33,640 nucleotides of DNA from Chloroflexota bacterium. Lineage in GTDB: Bacteria > Chloroflexota > Limnocylindria > Limnocylindrales > CSP1-4. Below are positions 7,614 through 15,634 of this stretch, one piece after another. The translations under genes and the position numbers were made by a program. Each line of letters begins with the position of its first letter. The first letter of the stretch is position 1. The notes beneath the pieces are model-generated. The model worked only from the letters and a program-made list of their open reading frames with translations. It was not told the DNA's origin and did no database searches. The stretch is taken from the NCBI GenBank assembly GCA_029778235.1, contig JAKOQS010000168.1, positions 71,690-105,329 of the forward strand, read 5' to 3'.

Positions 7614-8071
7614 CCGAGCGCACTCTCGTCCTCGTGAAGCCCGACGGCGTCCAGCGCCTGCTCGTCGGGCGCATCCTCGGGCGCTTCGAGGAGCGCGGCC
7701 TGAAGATCGTCGGGCTCAAGCTGGTCGCCGTCGATCGCGTGCTCGCAGAGGCCCACTACGCTGTCCACCGCGAGCGCCCGTTCTTCGAGGGTCTCGTCGC
7801 GTTCATCACGTCGAGCCCGCTCGTCGCGGTCGCGCTCGAGGGCCCCAACGCCATCGCCATGGTCCGCGCCATGGTCGGCGCCACGCGTCCGCACGAGGCC
7901 GTGCCCGGGACGATCCGCGGCGATCTCGCGATGGAGACGGCCCAGAACCTCGTGCACGCATCCGACGGGGCCGAGACCGCGGCGGCGGAGCTGGCGCTCT
8001 GGTTCGCACCCGGAGAGATCGTGGACTACGCGCGCGACGTTGACCGCTGGGTGCTCTCGCCGGCCGAGTAG
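7610..8071 (+). CDS. ndk: Nucleoside diphosphate kinase
   Basis: Ndk moves the gamma phosphate from ATP to other nucleoside diphosphates through a phospho-histidine. The 153-residue product begins RTLVLVKPDGVQR (Lys10), and has the ALEGPNAI segment, GTIRGDLA and the catalytic His116. The active-site motif usually written HGSDS is HASDG here: the Gly after His and the last Ser are changed, while His, Ser118 and Asp119 remain. The C-terminus ends with the usual LWF segment plus some 20 extra residues. The GTG start overlaps the previous stop by 4 bp; a Shine-Dalgarno-like GGAGGAGA (7598-7605) stands 4 nt upstream. It converges with the NuoN-like gene, 13 bp apart. Confidence 0.95.
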   Translation: MTERTLVLVKPDGVQRLLVGRILGRFEERGLKIVGLKLVAVDRVLAEAHYAVHRERPFFEGLVAFITSSPLVAVALEGPNAIAMVRAMVGATRPHEAVPGTIRGDLAMETAQNLVHASDGAETAAAELALWFAPGEIVDYARDVDRWVLSPAE

Positions 8072-8087
8072 CGCAGGTCGTGCGCTA
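8069..8087. terminator. Inverted repeat spanning both stop codons of a convergent pair
   Basis: TAGCGCA (8069-8075) and TGCGCTA (8081-8087) form a perfect 7-bp stem with a 5-nt loop. The left arm begins with the ndk TAG, and the right arm holds the TAG of the minus-strand NuoN-like gene. There is no U-tract, so a terminator role is only possible. Confidence 0.35.
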
Positions 8088-10925
8088 GGGCGCCGCGGTC
8101 CCACCCGGGCTCGCGGCACCCTCGCCAGGGGCTGCCGAGCCCTCCGAGGCGGATGGCGCCGTCGAACCGGGCTCGGGCGCCCCGGTCGGTCCGAGCGACG
8201 TCCCGGGATCCGGGGTCGCGCCGGGCGTCGCATCGGGTGCGTCCTGCCCGCCGGGTGCGACCGGCTCGCCACCCTGGTCGCCGGGAACGAAGACGTCGCC
8301 GCTTGGGGCCGGCGCCTGCGCGCGGGCCGCGTCCGACACCCCGAACGCGCCGGCCGCCGCCGCCAGCCCCATCACCGACAGGCCGAGCGCGAGCAGGGCC
8401 ACGACGAGCAGTCGATTCGCCTCCCAGGCGGCCCGGGCACGCCCTCGCGCGCCCGGGCCGCCGGACGCCACGGGCTCACGGGTCGGGCGCAGGGCGGCCG
8501 GGCGAGCGGCGCGCCGCGCCGGTGATGCGGTCGCGCGCTGCGGGTCTCGGTCGGACGGGACCGGCGCCGAGGCGTCGCTCCCGCCCTCGCCGGCCGGCTC
8601 CGCCGCGGATCCCGCTGCCCGGGGATCGGCCGGGCCCGAGCGCGGCATCCGGGTCGGGCCGGCACCGGGAGCCCCCGGGGTCGCGGGCGATCCCGGCGAC
8701 GCGCCGGAGCCGTCGTGGGTGGCGGGCGCTCCCGTGGAGCTCGGAGCCTGCGCGCCGCCTTCGGCCGAGGGCGGCGCGAGGCCCGCCCGCTCGAGCGCCT
8801 CGCGGGCCCAGGCCTGCGTGAGCTCCTTCGGGTCCCGTCGGAGCGGGTCGATGCGCGGCCCGCGGACCGACGGCGGGCGCTCCTCGGCCGCGCTCTCGCG
8901 GGGCCGGCGGGCCACGTCCGGCGCGGAGGTCGGCTCGTCGGTCGCCGCGGACGGGCCGGTGCCCGCAGCCGTGGACCGCGGCGCGGCCGGCGGACCGGGC
9001 GTGGGCGGCGGCGCGGCCGGCGACTCCCCCGGGGCCGATGGTCGGGTCCCCGCGGACCGTCGGAGGAAGGACGGCGTCAGGTCGTCGTCGGCGGCGGAGT
9101 CGGAGCCGGCAAGGGACGCGCCACGGTCCACGCCCCCGCCGCCGGGGGCCGTGGCGCGAGCGGACGCCGCGGGGGCGGCGGTCGTCGTCGGACCTTCGTC
9201 CGAGGTCGCCGTGCGGGCGGCATCGCCCCCATCGCTTGACGCTGCGAGGCCGTCGGGCCAGGCGGAAGCGACGTCCGATCCCGGATCCTCTGCTCCGGAT
9301 GGAACCGCGCCCAGGTCGGTCCCCGCCGCCGGGGGCGTCTCCTCGCCCGGGGTCATCCCCGTCTCGCCGGCCAGCAGGCCGGGATCCCCGCGCGACGCGA
9401 CGTCTTCTCCGGGCTCGCCCGTGTCGAGGTCGAGCGGCAGCGGCATCGCAGCGCGGAGCGCGCGTCGCTCACGTCGTACTCGCGCGGTCGCATCGCCCCC
9501 GGCGGGCCCATCGGTGGCCGGCGGCCGGCCTGCAGCCACGGACTCGCGCGAAGCCGCCGCCCCGCCGCCCGCCCCCACGTCGGGGCCGATCGCCACTTCG
9601 CCGGCGGCCGCCGACGCCCGGGCCCGGCCCCGATCGGACGCAGCACCGGCGGCCTCGACCCGAGCCCCTCGCGGCCAGACTCCCGGATAGGCAGCGACCA
9701 GCGGCGCGACTGGGCCGATGCCGACCCGGGCGAGCCGCCCGTAGTAGAGGAGCGACGCCAGGCCGCCGACGATCGCGAGAAACGCGAGGGGGGAGTCGAG
9801 CGAGAGCGTCGCGATCCGCGACCGCACGTCGAAGACCAGCAGGCCGGGGATCCCCACCGTCGCCGCCACGATGATCGCGAGCGTGACCGCGAGGAGCGGC
9901 GCCCGGCGGATCCAGCCGGAGATCTCCCCGATCCGGCTCGTGCCGAACGACGCCCGCATCGCCAGGGCCCAGCCGGCGAACGCGCTCTTGGTGACCACGT
10001 AGATCAGCAGCCAGGTCCGCGCGGGCTCCCACACGAGCGGGTCGAAGACCGCCAGGGCGAGGAGGACGAAGCCTGCGTCCTGGATGACCGAGTAACCCAC
10101 GACGTGCTCGATGTCGTCCTGGATCGTCGCAGCGAGGACGCCGAGCAGGAGGCAGAGAAGTCCGACGACGATGATCACGGCGCGCTCGGCGTCGAGCGGA
10201 AGCGCGGTGGTCGCGATGTTGCCGTCGATCCAGACCAGCGCCGCGCTCGCGAAGCCCGCGGGAGCGAGCGCGAGCAGGAGAGGGAGCGCGGCGGTCGGGG
10301 CGGAGCCGGTCACGCGCGCGACGCGCGTGTGGAACGGGATGGCGCCGACCCGCACGGCGACCGCGATGGCCATCGCGAGGTACGCGAGGCCCACCACCGT
10401 GACCGGCAGGTTGACGAGGCCCGACGGGCCCGAGACCAGGGCGGCGGCGACGAGCGCCAGCGCGCCGGTGACGGCCACCGCCCGGAGCTCCCGGGCCGCG
10501 GAGCGGACCCCCCGCGCGTCGACGGGCGTCGTGATCGCGACGAGGACGCCCGGCAGCCCGGCTGCGGCCGTCGCAGCGAGGCCGGCGACGGGGTCCGCGA
10601 GCGCGAGGCCGAGCGCCAGCGCACCGAGACCCAGGAGCATCGCGCTCGACAGGTTGCGCTGCCAGGCGTCGGCGGCCAGGGCCATCACGCACAGCGCGAG
10701 CGCGGCGACGCTGCCGAACACGATGAACAGGTGCATGAAGTCGGTCGCGACGAGCGCGCTCTCGCCCACGACGAGCCGGTCGCCCGGCGAGACGAGCAGC
10801 CCAGCGATGACGGCGACCGCCAGTCCCAGCAGCCCGATGGAGATCGAGATGGTCGGCCGGCGGCGCGTGAGGAGTCCGGCCGCGCCCGCGCCGAAGGTGA
10901 TCGCGAGGAACGCGAGGACGCTCAT
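8085..10925 (-). CDS. NuoN-like membrane protein with long disordered tail and extra C-terminal membrane segment
   Basis: The 946-residue product has three parts. Residues 1-400 are hydrophobic, with about 10-12 membrane segments, and resemble proton-conducting subunits of complex I and Mrp/hydrogenase-4 relatives: IPFHTRVARVTGSAP near 196, ATIQDDIEHVVGYSVIQDAG near 266, and ISGWIRRAPLLAVTLA near 335. Residues of about 420-835 are a Pro/Ala/Gly/Asp/Glu-rich low-complexity region, with one possible helical island (ELTQAWAREALERAGLAPP). A single membrane segment follows at about 837-862 (LLVVALLALGLSVMGLA), then a Pro/Gly-rich end. Key charges differ from classical pumps: no Glu in the fifth-helix region, Arg192 where Lys is usual before the PFH motif, and IEH where IKR is usual. 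ATG chosen at the start of the first membrane segment. Third gene after lepB. Confidence 0.8.
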   Translation of the reverse strand: MSVLAFLAITFGAGAAGLLTRRRPTISISIGLLGLAVAVIAGLLVSPGDRLVVGESALVATDFMHLFIVFGSVAALALCVMALAADAWQRNLSSAMLLGLGALALGLALADPVAGLAATAAAGLPGVLVAITTPVDARGVRSAARELRAVAVTGALALVAAALVSGPSGLVNLPVTVVGLAYLAMAIAVAVRVGAIPFHTRVARVTGSAPTAALPLLLALAPAGFASAALVWIDGNIATTALPLDAERAVIIVVGLLCLLLGVLAATIQDDIEHVVGYSVIQDAGFVLLALAVFDPLVWEPARTWLLIYVVTKSAFAGWALAMRASFGTSRIGEISGWIRRAPLLAVTLAIIVAATVGIPGLLVFDVRSRIATLSLDSPLAFLAIVGGLASLLYYGRLARVGIGPVAPLVAAYPGVWPRGARVEAAGAASDRGRARASAAAGEVAIGPDVGAGGGAAASRESVAAGRPPATDGPAGGDATARVRRERRALRAAMPLPLDLDTGEPGEDVASRGDPGLLAGETGMTPGEETPPAAGTDLGAVPSGAEDPGSDVASAWPDGLAASSDGGDAARTATSDEGPTTTAAPAASARATAPGGGGVDRGASLAGSDSAADDDLTPSFLRRSAGTRPSAPGESPAAPPPTPGPPAAPRSTAAGTGPSAATDEPTSAPDVARRPRESAAEERPPSVRGPRIDPLRRDPKELTQAWAREALERAGLAPPSAEGGAQAPSSTGAPATHDGSGASPGSPATPGAPGAGPTRMPRSGPADPRAAGSAAEPAGEGGSDASAPVPSDRDPQRATASPARRAARPAALRPTREPVASGGPGARGRARAAWEANRLLVVALLALGLSVMGLAAAAGAFGVSDAARAQAPAPSGDVFVPGDQGGEPVAPGGQDAPDATPGATPDPGTSLGPTGAPEPGSTAPSASEGSAAPGEGAASPGGTAAP

Positions 10926-10941
10926 CCGCCGCCCGCGGCGG

Positions 10942-11559
10942 TCACCGCTCGTCCTCCGGGCCCGGTGCGATCCCGACCTCGAGAGTGCCCGACACGGCGA
11001 AGGCGTTGATGGCGACGACCGCCGTCGCACCGGCGACGCCGATGGCCAGGATCCCGAGCGTCAGCTGCTCGAGCGGCGTCGGCGTCCCCGCGATCCCGAC
11101 CCGCAGGAGGGCTGCGCCGTCGAGGAGGAGGAGCAGGCCCATCCCCAGCCGGAACGCGTCCCGCGCGAAGACCACCGGCACGACCGCCAGGATGATCAGG
11201 GCGAACCCGGCGGCAAGCGCGGCGTCGGGTCCGGCCCGGTCGGTCTCCAGCAGGCTGGGCGCCAGCCCGATCGCGAACGCCGCGCCCGCGGCCATCGCCT
11301 CCGCCGGCCACCCGAGCGCGGTGCTGCCGGTCCGCGTATCCGTCTCGCGGACGGTCACCCAGAGCAGGAAACCCGCGAACAGCGCGGCCACGACGCGGAA
11401 GGCGAGCGCGATCGCGTCGGGGAGAGGATCCGCGATGACCGCGGCGGCGGCCGAGGCGAGAGTCAGGCCCACGATCCCGGCCCGCGCGTCGCGGGCCGAG
11501 ACGGCGAGGACGGCGCTCGCGACCACCACGATCGCCGCGCCGAACCCCAGCAGCTCCAT
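10942..11559 (-). CDS. HyfE/NuoK-like small membrane protein
   Basis: A 205-residue protein consisting almost entirely of about six hydrophobic segments. The second half, with LGMGLLLLLDGAALLRVG followed by TPTPLEQLTLGILAIGVA, is reminiscent of the NuoK/MrpC/hydrogenase-4 HyfE group, where a conserved LP.ALVLTAIVI-type motif occurs at this place. The first half is less recognisable. The start could be the ATG at 11559 (TGATG junction with lepB) or the GTG at 11562 (GTGA overlap). It lies 16 bp before the NuoN-like gene on the same strand, as expected for two membrane subunits of one complex. No NADH- or hydrogenase-type soluble subunits are nearby. Family placement is moderate; being a real membrane gene is near certain. 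Confidence 0.65.
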   Translation of the reverse strand: MELLGFGAAIVVVASAVLAVSARDARAGIVGLTLASAAAAVIADPLPDAIALAFRVVAALFAGFLLWVTVRETDTRTGSTALGWPAEAMAAGAAFAIGLAPSLLETDRAGPDAALAAGFALIILAVVPVVFARDAFRLGMGLLLLLDGAALLRVGIAGTPTPLEQLTLGILAIGVAGATAVVAINAFAVSGTLEVGIAPGPEDER

Positions 11560-12191
11560 CACGGCGCCGCCGAGCTCGCCTCCGGACTCCCGGGAGCCGG
11601 GCTCGATGCGCCGGCGCCGGGCGCGCCGGCGAGCTCCGGGTAGGTGGGCGTCGGGAGGACGCCGAAGGTGGACAGAGGGAAGTAGCGGAGCCAGGCGCGG
11701 CCGATCACCCGGTCGCGCGGGACCGGCCCGAAGACGCGCGAGTCCGCCGAGTCGGACCGGTGGTCACCCATCACGAAGAGCTGGCCCGGAGGGATCACCC
11801 AGGTGTCCTCGCCACCGGTCGCCACGGTCGGCTGACCGTCGTACAGGTACGGCTCCTGGAGCGCGATGCCGTTGATGTACACGAGTCCGTCGCGGATCTC
11901 GAGCCTGTCGCCCGGCTCGCCGATGATGCGCTTGATGTATGGGGTCCCGCGGCCGCCTGCCCAGTTGCTCGGCGGGTCGAAGATCACGATGTCGCCGCGC
12001 TTGTAGTCGTCGAACCGGGGCGTGAGCTTGTCGACGAGCACGTACTGGTCCGGCTCGAGCGTCCGCTCCATCGATACCTGCTCCACCCGGTACGGCTGCG
12101 CGACGAACGTCTGGATGACGAAGAAGATGATCAGGGTGAGGACGAGCGTCTCGACGATCTCGAAGAGGCACCCGAGGGGGCGTTTGCTCAC
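11559..12191 (-). CDS. lepB: Signal peptidase I
   Basis: A 210-residue membrane-anchored serine peptidase that removes signal peptides from secreted proteins. One transmembrane segment (about residues 14-30) precedes the catalytic domain. The Ser/Lys dyad is seen as Ser40 in VEQVSMERTL and Lys87 in TPYIKRIIGEPGD. The further signature GDHRSDSADSRVFGPV covers residues 142-157. The usual SMxPT has Arg in place of Pro (SMERT). The GTG start at 12191 gives a short cytoplasmic lead before the membrane helix; a -10 hexamer TATACT ends 9 nt upstream, so little or no leader is present. The C-terminus carries a 25-residue Ala/Pro/Ser tail. It heads the operon with the HyfE-like and NuoN-like genes. 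Confidence 0.95.
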   Translation of the reverse strand: MSKRPLGCLFEIVETLVLTLIIFFVIQTFVAQPYRVEQVSMERTLEPDQYVLVDKLTPRFDDYKRGDIVIFDPPSNWAGGRGTPYIKRIIGEPGDRLEIRDGLVYINGIALQEPYLYDGQPTVATGGEDTWVIPPGQLFVMGDHRSDSADSRVFGPVPRDRVIGRAWLRYFPLSTFGVLPTPTYPELAGAPGAGASSPAPGSPEASSAAP

Positions 12192-12200
12192 AAGTCCGGC

Positions 12201-12206
12201 AGTATA
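12201..12206 (-). promoter_or_regulatory. -10 box of lepB, close to its start codon
   Basis: TATACT on the minus strand, five of six bases matching the TATAAT consensus, ends 9 nt before the GTG. The -35 region is GC-only and shows no match. It lies in the 223-bp divergent region shared with the hppA promoter. Confidence 0.5.
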
Positions 12207-12263
12207 GGTGAGCGTACCCCCGCCCGCCCGGGCGGTACCCGCCCCGACGCCCCCTCGCGCGGT

Positions 12264-12293
12264 TTGACCCGGCCCACGGCCCGTCGATACACT
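12264..12293 (+). promoter_or_regulatory. hppA promoter
   Basis: TTGACC (12264-12269), an 18-bp spacer and TACACT (12288-12293) form a good housekeeping-type promoter. Transcription would start near 12300, leaving a leader of about 115 nt before hppA. I see no recognisable riboswitch in that leader. Confidence 0.65.
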
Positions 12294-12414
12294 CCCCTTG
12301 CCCCGCGTGAGCGCGCCGACATGTGTGCCGCGCGCGCGCCGGGCATCCCGCCGGCCACGGCCCGGAACGGCCAGCGGCGGCCCGCGCGCTCGTGAGGAGG
12401 GACCACGCCCGGCG

Positions 12415-14625
12415 ATGGACAGCAGCACGCTTCAGCTCATCATCCTGCCCGCGGGCATCATCGCGGTGCTCTTCGCGCTCTACCTCGCGCGCGACGTGCT
12501 CAGCCGCGACACAGGCACCAAGGCGATGCAGGACGTGGCGGCGACGATCCTCGAGGGCGCCGTCGCGTTCATCCGCCGCCAGTACACCACCATCGCGATC
12601 CTCGCCCTGCTCGGCGCCGTGGTCCTCACCGCGCTGATCTCGGTCGTCGAGACGAAGGAGGTCGCGGACACCGACATCTTCGGCGTCGAGCTCGGCATCC
12701 GGACGGGGATCGCGTTCCTCGTCGGCGCCGCGTGCTCGATGGCCTCCGGGATCATCGGGATGTACATCTCGGTGAAGGCCAACCTGCGCACGGCCTCGGC
12801 CGCGCAGCGCAGCGTCGTGGAGGCCGTCCAGGTCGCCATGCGCGGCGGCGCCGTCTCCGGGTTCCTCGTCGTCTCGCTCTCCCTCCTCGGCGTCTACGGC
12901 ATGTTCGCGGCCATGGGCGGCTTCACGACACCGGCCGTCGCCCCCTTCCTCATCGTCGGCTTCGGCTTCGGCGCCAGCTTCGTCGCGCTGTTCGCCCAGC
13001 TCGGCGGCGGGATCTATACGAAGGCGGCCGACGTGGGCTCCGACCTGGTCGGCAAGGTCGAGGCCGGGATCCCCGAGGACGACCCGCGCAACGCGGGCGT
13101 CATCGCGGACCTGGTCGGCGACAACGTGGGCGACTGCGCCGGCCGCGGTGCTGACCTCTTCGAGTCCACGGCCGCCGAGAACATCGGCGCGATGATCCTC
13201 GGCGTGGCGGTGTACGGGATCGCGCTCCGCCTGGGCTGGCCGAACCCCGAGGCGTGGATCTTCTTCCCGCTCGTCGTCCGGTCCTTCGGCCTCCTCGCCA
13301 CGATCCTCGCGATGTTCACCATCCGGGGCCGCGAGGACGCGGACCCGATGGGGATGCTCAACCGCGGGTACTGGGTGACGACGGCCCTCTCGGCGGTGGC
13401 CCTGCTCTTCGTCACGTTCGTGATGATGGGCAGCACCAACACCGACGGCGCCACCGGCTCCTACGACCTGCCGATCTGGGTCTTCTTCTTCCTCGCCGGC
13501 CTCGTGGGCCTCGCGACCTCGATCGCGTTCGTCTACATCACGCAGTACTACACGGCCGGCGCCTGGCGCCCGGTCAAGGAGATCGCCGAGGCCTCCAAGA
13601 CGGGCCCCGCGACCAACATCATCTCGGGCGTCGCGGTCGGCTTCGAGACCACCGCCGTCACTGCCGTCGTGATCGTCATCGCGCTCTTCGTGAGCCATTG
13701 GCTCGGCGAGCAGGCAGGGCTCGTCAACGAGGCCGGCGTGAACGTGGGCGGCGTCTTCGGCACGGCGGTCGCCACGATGGGCATGCTCATGACCACCGCG
13801 TACATCCTCGCGATGGACACCTTCGGGCCGATCACCGACAACGCCGGCGGCATCACCGAGTTCAGCCGGGCCGAGGCGCAGGCGCGCCAGATCACCGACC
13901 GACTGGACGCCGTCGGGAACACGACCAAGGCGCTGACCAAGGGCTACGCGATCGCATCCGCCTCGCTGGCCGCCTTCCTGCTGTTCTCGGCGTACATCGA
14001 CAAGGTCAACCTGATCCTGCTGCGGTCCGGTCGCGAGCTCATGACGTCGGTGAACCTCGCCGACATGAACGTCTTCCTGGCGGCGTTCATCGCGTCGATG
14101 ATCGTGTACTTCTTCAGCTCGCTGGCGATCCGCGCGGTGGGCAAGGCCGCGTCCGCGATCATCGTCGAGGTCCGCCGGCAGTTCCGCGAGATGCCCGGGA
14201 TCATGGACTACACGCAGAAGCCCGACTACGCGCGCGTGGTGGACATCACGACCCGCGCGGCGCTCCGCGAGATGATCCTCCCCGGCCTCGTCGCGGTGTT
14301 CACGCCCGTCATCGTGGGCATCCTCTTCGGCTACGAGGCCGTCGCGGGGTTCCTGATGATCGGCACGATCGCCGGCGTCCTCCTGGCCACGGTCCTCAAC
14401 AACGGCGGTGGCGCGTGGGACAACGCCAAGAAGTTCATCGAGTCCGGCCACCTCACGGACTCGGCCGGCAACGTGATCGGCAAGAAGACGGACGCGCACG
14501 CTGCGGCCGTCGTCGGCGACACCGTCGGCGATCCGTTCAAGGACACCGCCGGCCCGTCGCTCCACGTCCTGGTGAAGCTCTTCGCGACGATCACCCTGGT
14601 GCTCGCCCCGCTCTTCGTCCGCTAG
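12415..14625 (+). CDS. hppA: K+-independent proton-translocating membrane pyrophosphatase
   Basis: A 736-residue integral membrane protein that couples hydrolysis of pyrophosphate to proton export. The substrate site is intact: DVGSDLVGKVE from Asp206, then IPEDDPRN, IADLVGDNVGDCAG and, near the end, VGDTVGDPFKDTAGPS. The subclass determinant reads GNTTKALTKG with Lys505 and Thr508; K+-dependent enzymes have Ala and Gly at these two places, so this is the K+-independent, H+-pumping class (from published work on this family). An Arg (CAGRGAD) replaces the Met usual in CAGMAAD. The ATG was chosen because it begins the first membrane segment; GAGGAGGG lies about 14 nt upstream. It is divergent from lepB with its own promoter and followed by a strong hairpin. 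Confidence 0.97.
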   Translation: MDSSTLQLIILPAGIIAVLFALYLARDVLSRDTGTKAMQDVAATILEGAVAFIRRQYTTIAILALLGAVVLTALISVVETKEVADTDIFGVELGIRTGIAFLVGAACSMASGIIGMYISVKANLRTASAAQRSVVEAVQVAMRGGAVSGFLVVSLSLLGVYGMFAAMGGFTTPAVAPFLIVGFGFGASFVALFAQLGGGIYTKAADVGSDLVGKVEAGIPEDDPRNAGVIADLVGDNVGDCAGRGADLFESTAAENIGAMILGVAVYGIALRLGWPNPEAWIFFPLVVRSFGLLATILAMFTIRGREDADPMGMLNRGYWVTTALSAVALLFVTFVMMGSTNTDGATGSYDLPIWVFFFLAGLVGLATSIAFVYITQYYTAGAWRPVKEIAEASKTGPATNIISGVAVGFETTAVTAVVIVIALFVSHWLGEQAGLVNEAGVNVGGVFGTAVATMGMLMTTAYILAMDTFGPITDNAGGITEFSRAEAQARQITDRLDAVGNTTKALTKGYAIASASLAAFLLFSAYIDKVNLILLRSGRELMTSVNLADMNVFLAAFIASMIVYFFSSLAIRAVGKAASAIIVEVRRQFREMPGIMDYTQKPDYARVVDITTRAALREMILPGLVAVFTPVIVGILFGYEAVAGFLMIGTIAGVLLATVLNNGGGAWDNAKKFIESGHLTDSAGNVIGKKTDAHAAAVVGDTVGDPFKDTAGPSLHVLVKLFATITLVLAPLFVR

Positions 14626-14637
14626 CCCAGCCCACCC

Positions 14638-14666
14638 GAGCCCGGCCGTCGCCGACGGCCGGGCTC
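14638..14666 (+). terminator. Strong GC hairpin after hppA
   Basis: Arms GAGCCCGGCCGTCG (14638-14651) and CGACGGCCGGGCTC (14653-14666) are a perfect 14-bp inverted repeat, which would fold as a stem with a small loop. It starts 13 nt after the hppA stop and ends 19 nt before uppP. No U-tract follows, so it may be a U-less terminator or an mRNA-stabilising stem. Confidence 0.5.
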
Positions 14667-14685
14667 ACGCTTTCCGGGAGGCCGC

Positions 14686-15513
14686 ATGGACCTCGCCCTT
14701 CAGGCGCTCGTCATCGGGATCGTCCAGGGCCTCACCGAGTTCCTCCCGATCTCCAGCTCCGGGCACCTGATCGCGATCCCATACCTGCTGGGCTGGTCGG
14801 ATCCCTTCCTGGACTCGCTCCAGTTCACCGTCATGCTCCACCTCGGGACGCTCGCCGCCCTGGTCGTCTACTTCTGGCGCGACTGGGTGCGGCTGGTCCC
14901 GGCGGGCGTCGCCGTGCTCCGGGACCGGTCGTTCCGCGGCGATCCGGACCGCCGGCTGGCCTGGCTCATCCTCGCATCGACGATCCCCGCGGCCGTCGCC
15001 GGTCTCCTGTTCAACGACGTCATCGAGAACCAGATCCGGCAGGTGGGGCTGGTGGCCGTCGCCCTGGTCATCGGAGCCGGGATCATCTGGGTCGCCGACC
15101 GCTGGGGGGCCAAGGACCGGGACCTGGACCGGCTCGGGTTCCTCGGCGCGGTGGGCATCGGCGTCGCACAGGCGATCGCCCTCGTGCCGGGCGTGAGCCG
15201 GTCGGGGATCAGCATCTCCGCCGGGCTCTTCCTGGGCCTCACGCGGGAGGCGGCCGCGCGGTACAGCTTCCTGATGTCGGCACCGATCATCGCCGGGACC
15301 GGCGCGTACGAGACCGTCAAGCTCATCCGCGGGGAGACCCCGGTGGCGATCGAGTGGGCCCCGCTCGCGGTGGGGATGCTCGCCGCCTTCGTCACGGGCC
15401 TCGTGGCGATCGGCTTCCTCCTGCGGTGGCTGCGGACGCATCGCATGACCATCTTCGTCGCCTACCGGCTCGTGCTCGCCGCGATCATCGTCGTCGCGGC
15501 CCTCGCGCGATGA
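14686..15513 (+). CDS. uppP: Undecaprenyl-diphosphatase UppP (BacA)
   Basis: A 275-residue polytopic membrane enzyme that dephosphorylates undecaprenyl pyrophosphate, regenerating the lipid carrier for peptidoglycan and other wall polymers; it also gives bacitracin tolerance. The two family motifs are intact: QGLTEFLPISSSGHL at residues 14-28, with the catalytic Glu, Ser and His cluster, and PGVSRSGISI from residue 168 with its Arg. Length and about eight membrane segments match the family. GGGAGG (14676-14681) stands 4 nt before the ATG. It lies 60 bp behind hppA, separated by the hairpin at 14638-14666. Confidence 0.97.
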   Translation: MDLALQALVIGIVQGLTEFLPISSSGHLIAIPYLLGWSDPFLDSLQFTVMLHLGTLAALVVYFWRDWVRLVPAGVAVLRDRSFRGDPDRRLAWLILASTIPAAVAGLLFNDVIENQIRQVGLVAVALVIGAGIIWVADRWGAKDRDLDRLGFLGAVGIGVAQAIALVPGVSRSGISISAGLFLGLTREAAARYSFLMSAPIIAGTGAYETVKLIRGETPVAIEWAPLAVGMLAAFVTGLVAIGFLLRWLRTHRMTIFVAYRLVLAAIIVVAALAR

Positions 15514-15634
15514 GCCACTGCCGGGACGGCCGCCCCGACGCCTGCTCCGGCCGGCGGAGCCGTCGCGCGGGCCTCCGCACCGGCCATCTCGCGGGGCGCC
15601 CACGCCCGCGTGCTGGCTCCCGGAGACCGTCGCC

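Noticed and set aside
8085-11559. Part of a standard complex I (nuo) operon
   Set aside because: No other Nuo subunits flank the genes, the usual nuoK-L-M-N order is missing, and conserved charged residues differ.
11764-14565. Open frame of more than 900 codons on the minus strand, antisense to hppA
   Set aside because: Its translation is Arg/Asp/Glu/His-rich without any motif, while the plus strand encodes a full pyrophosphatase. Long antisense frames arise at this GC content because stop codons are rare.
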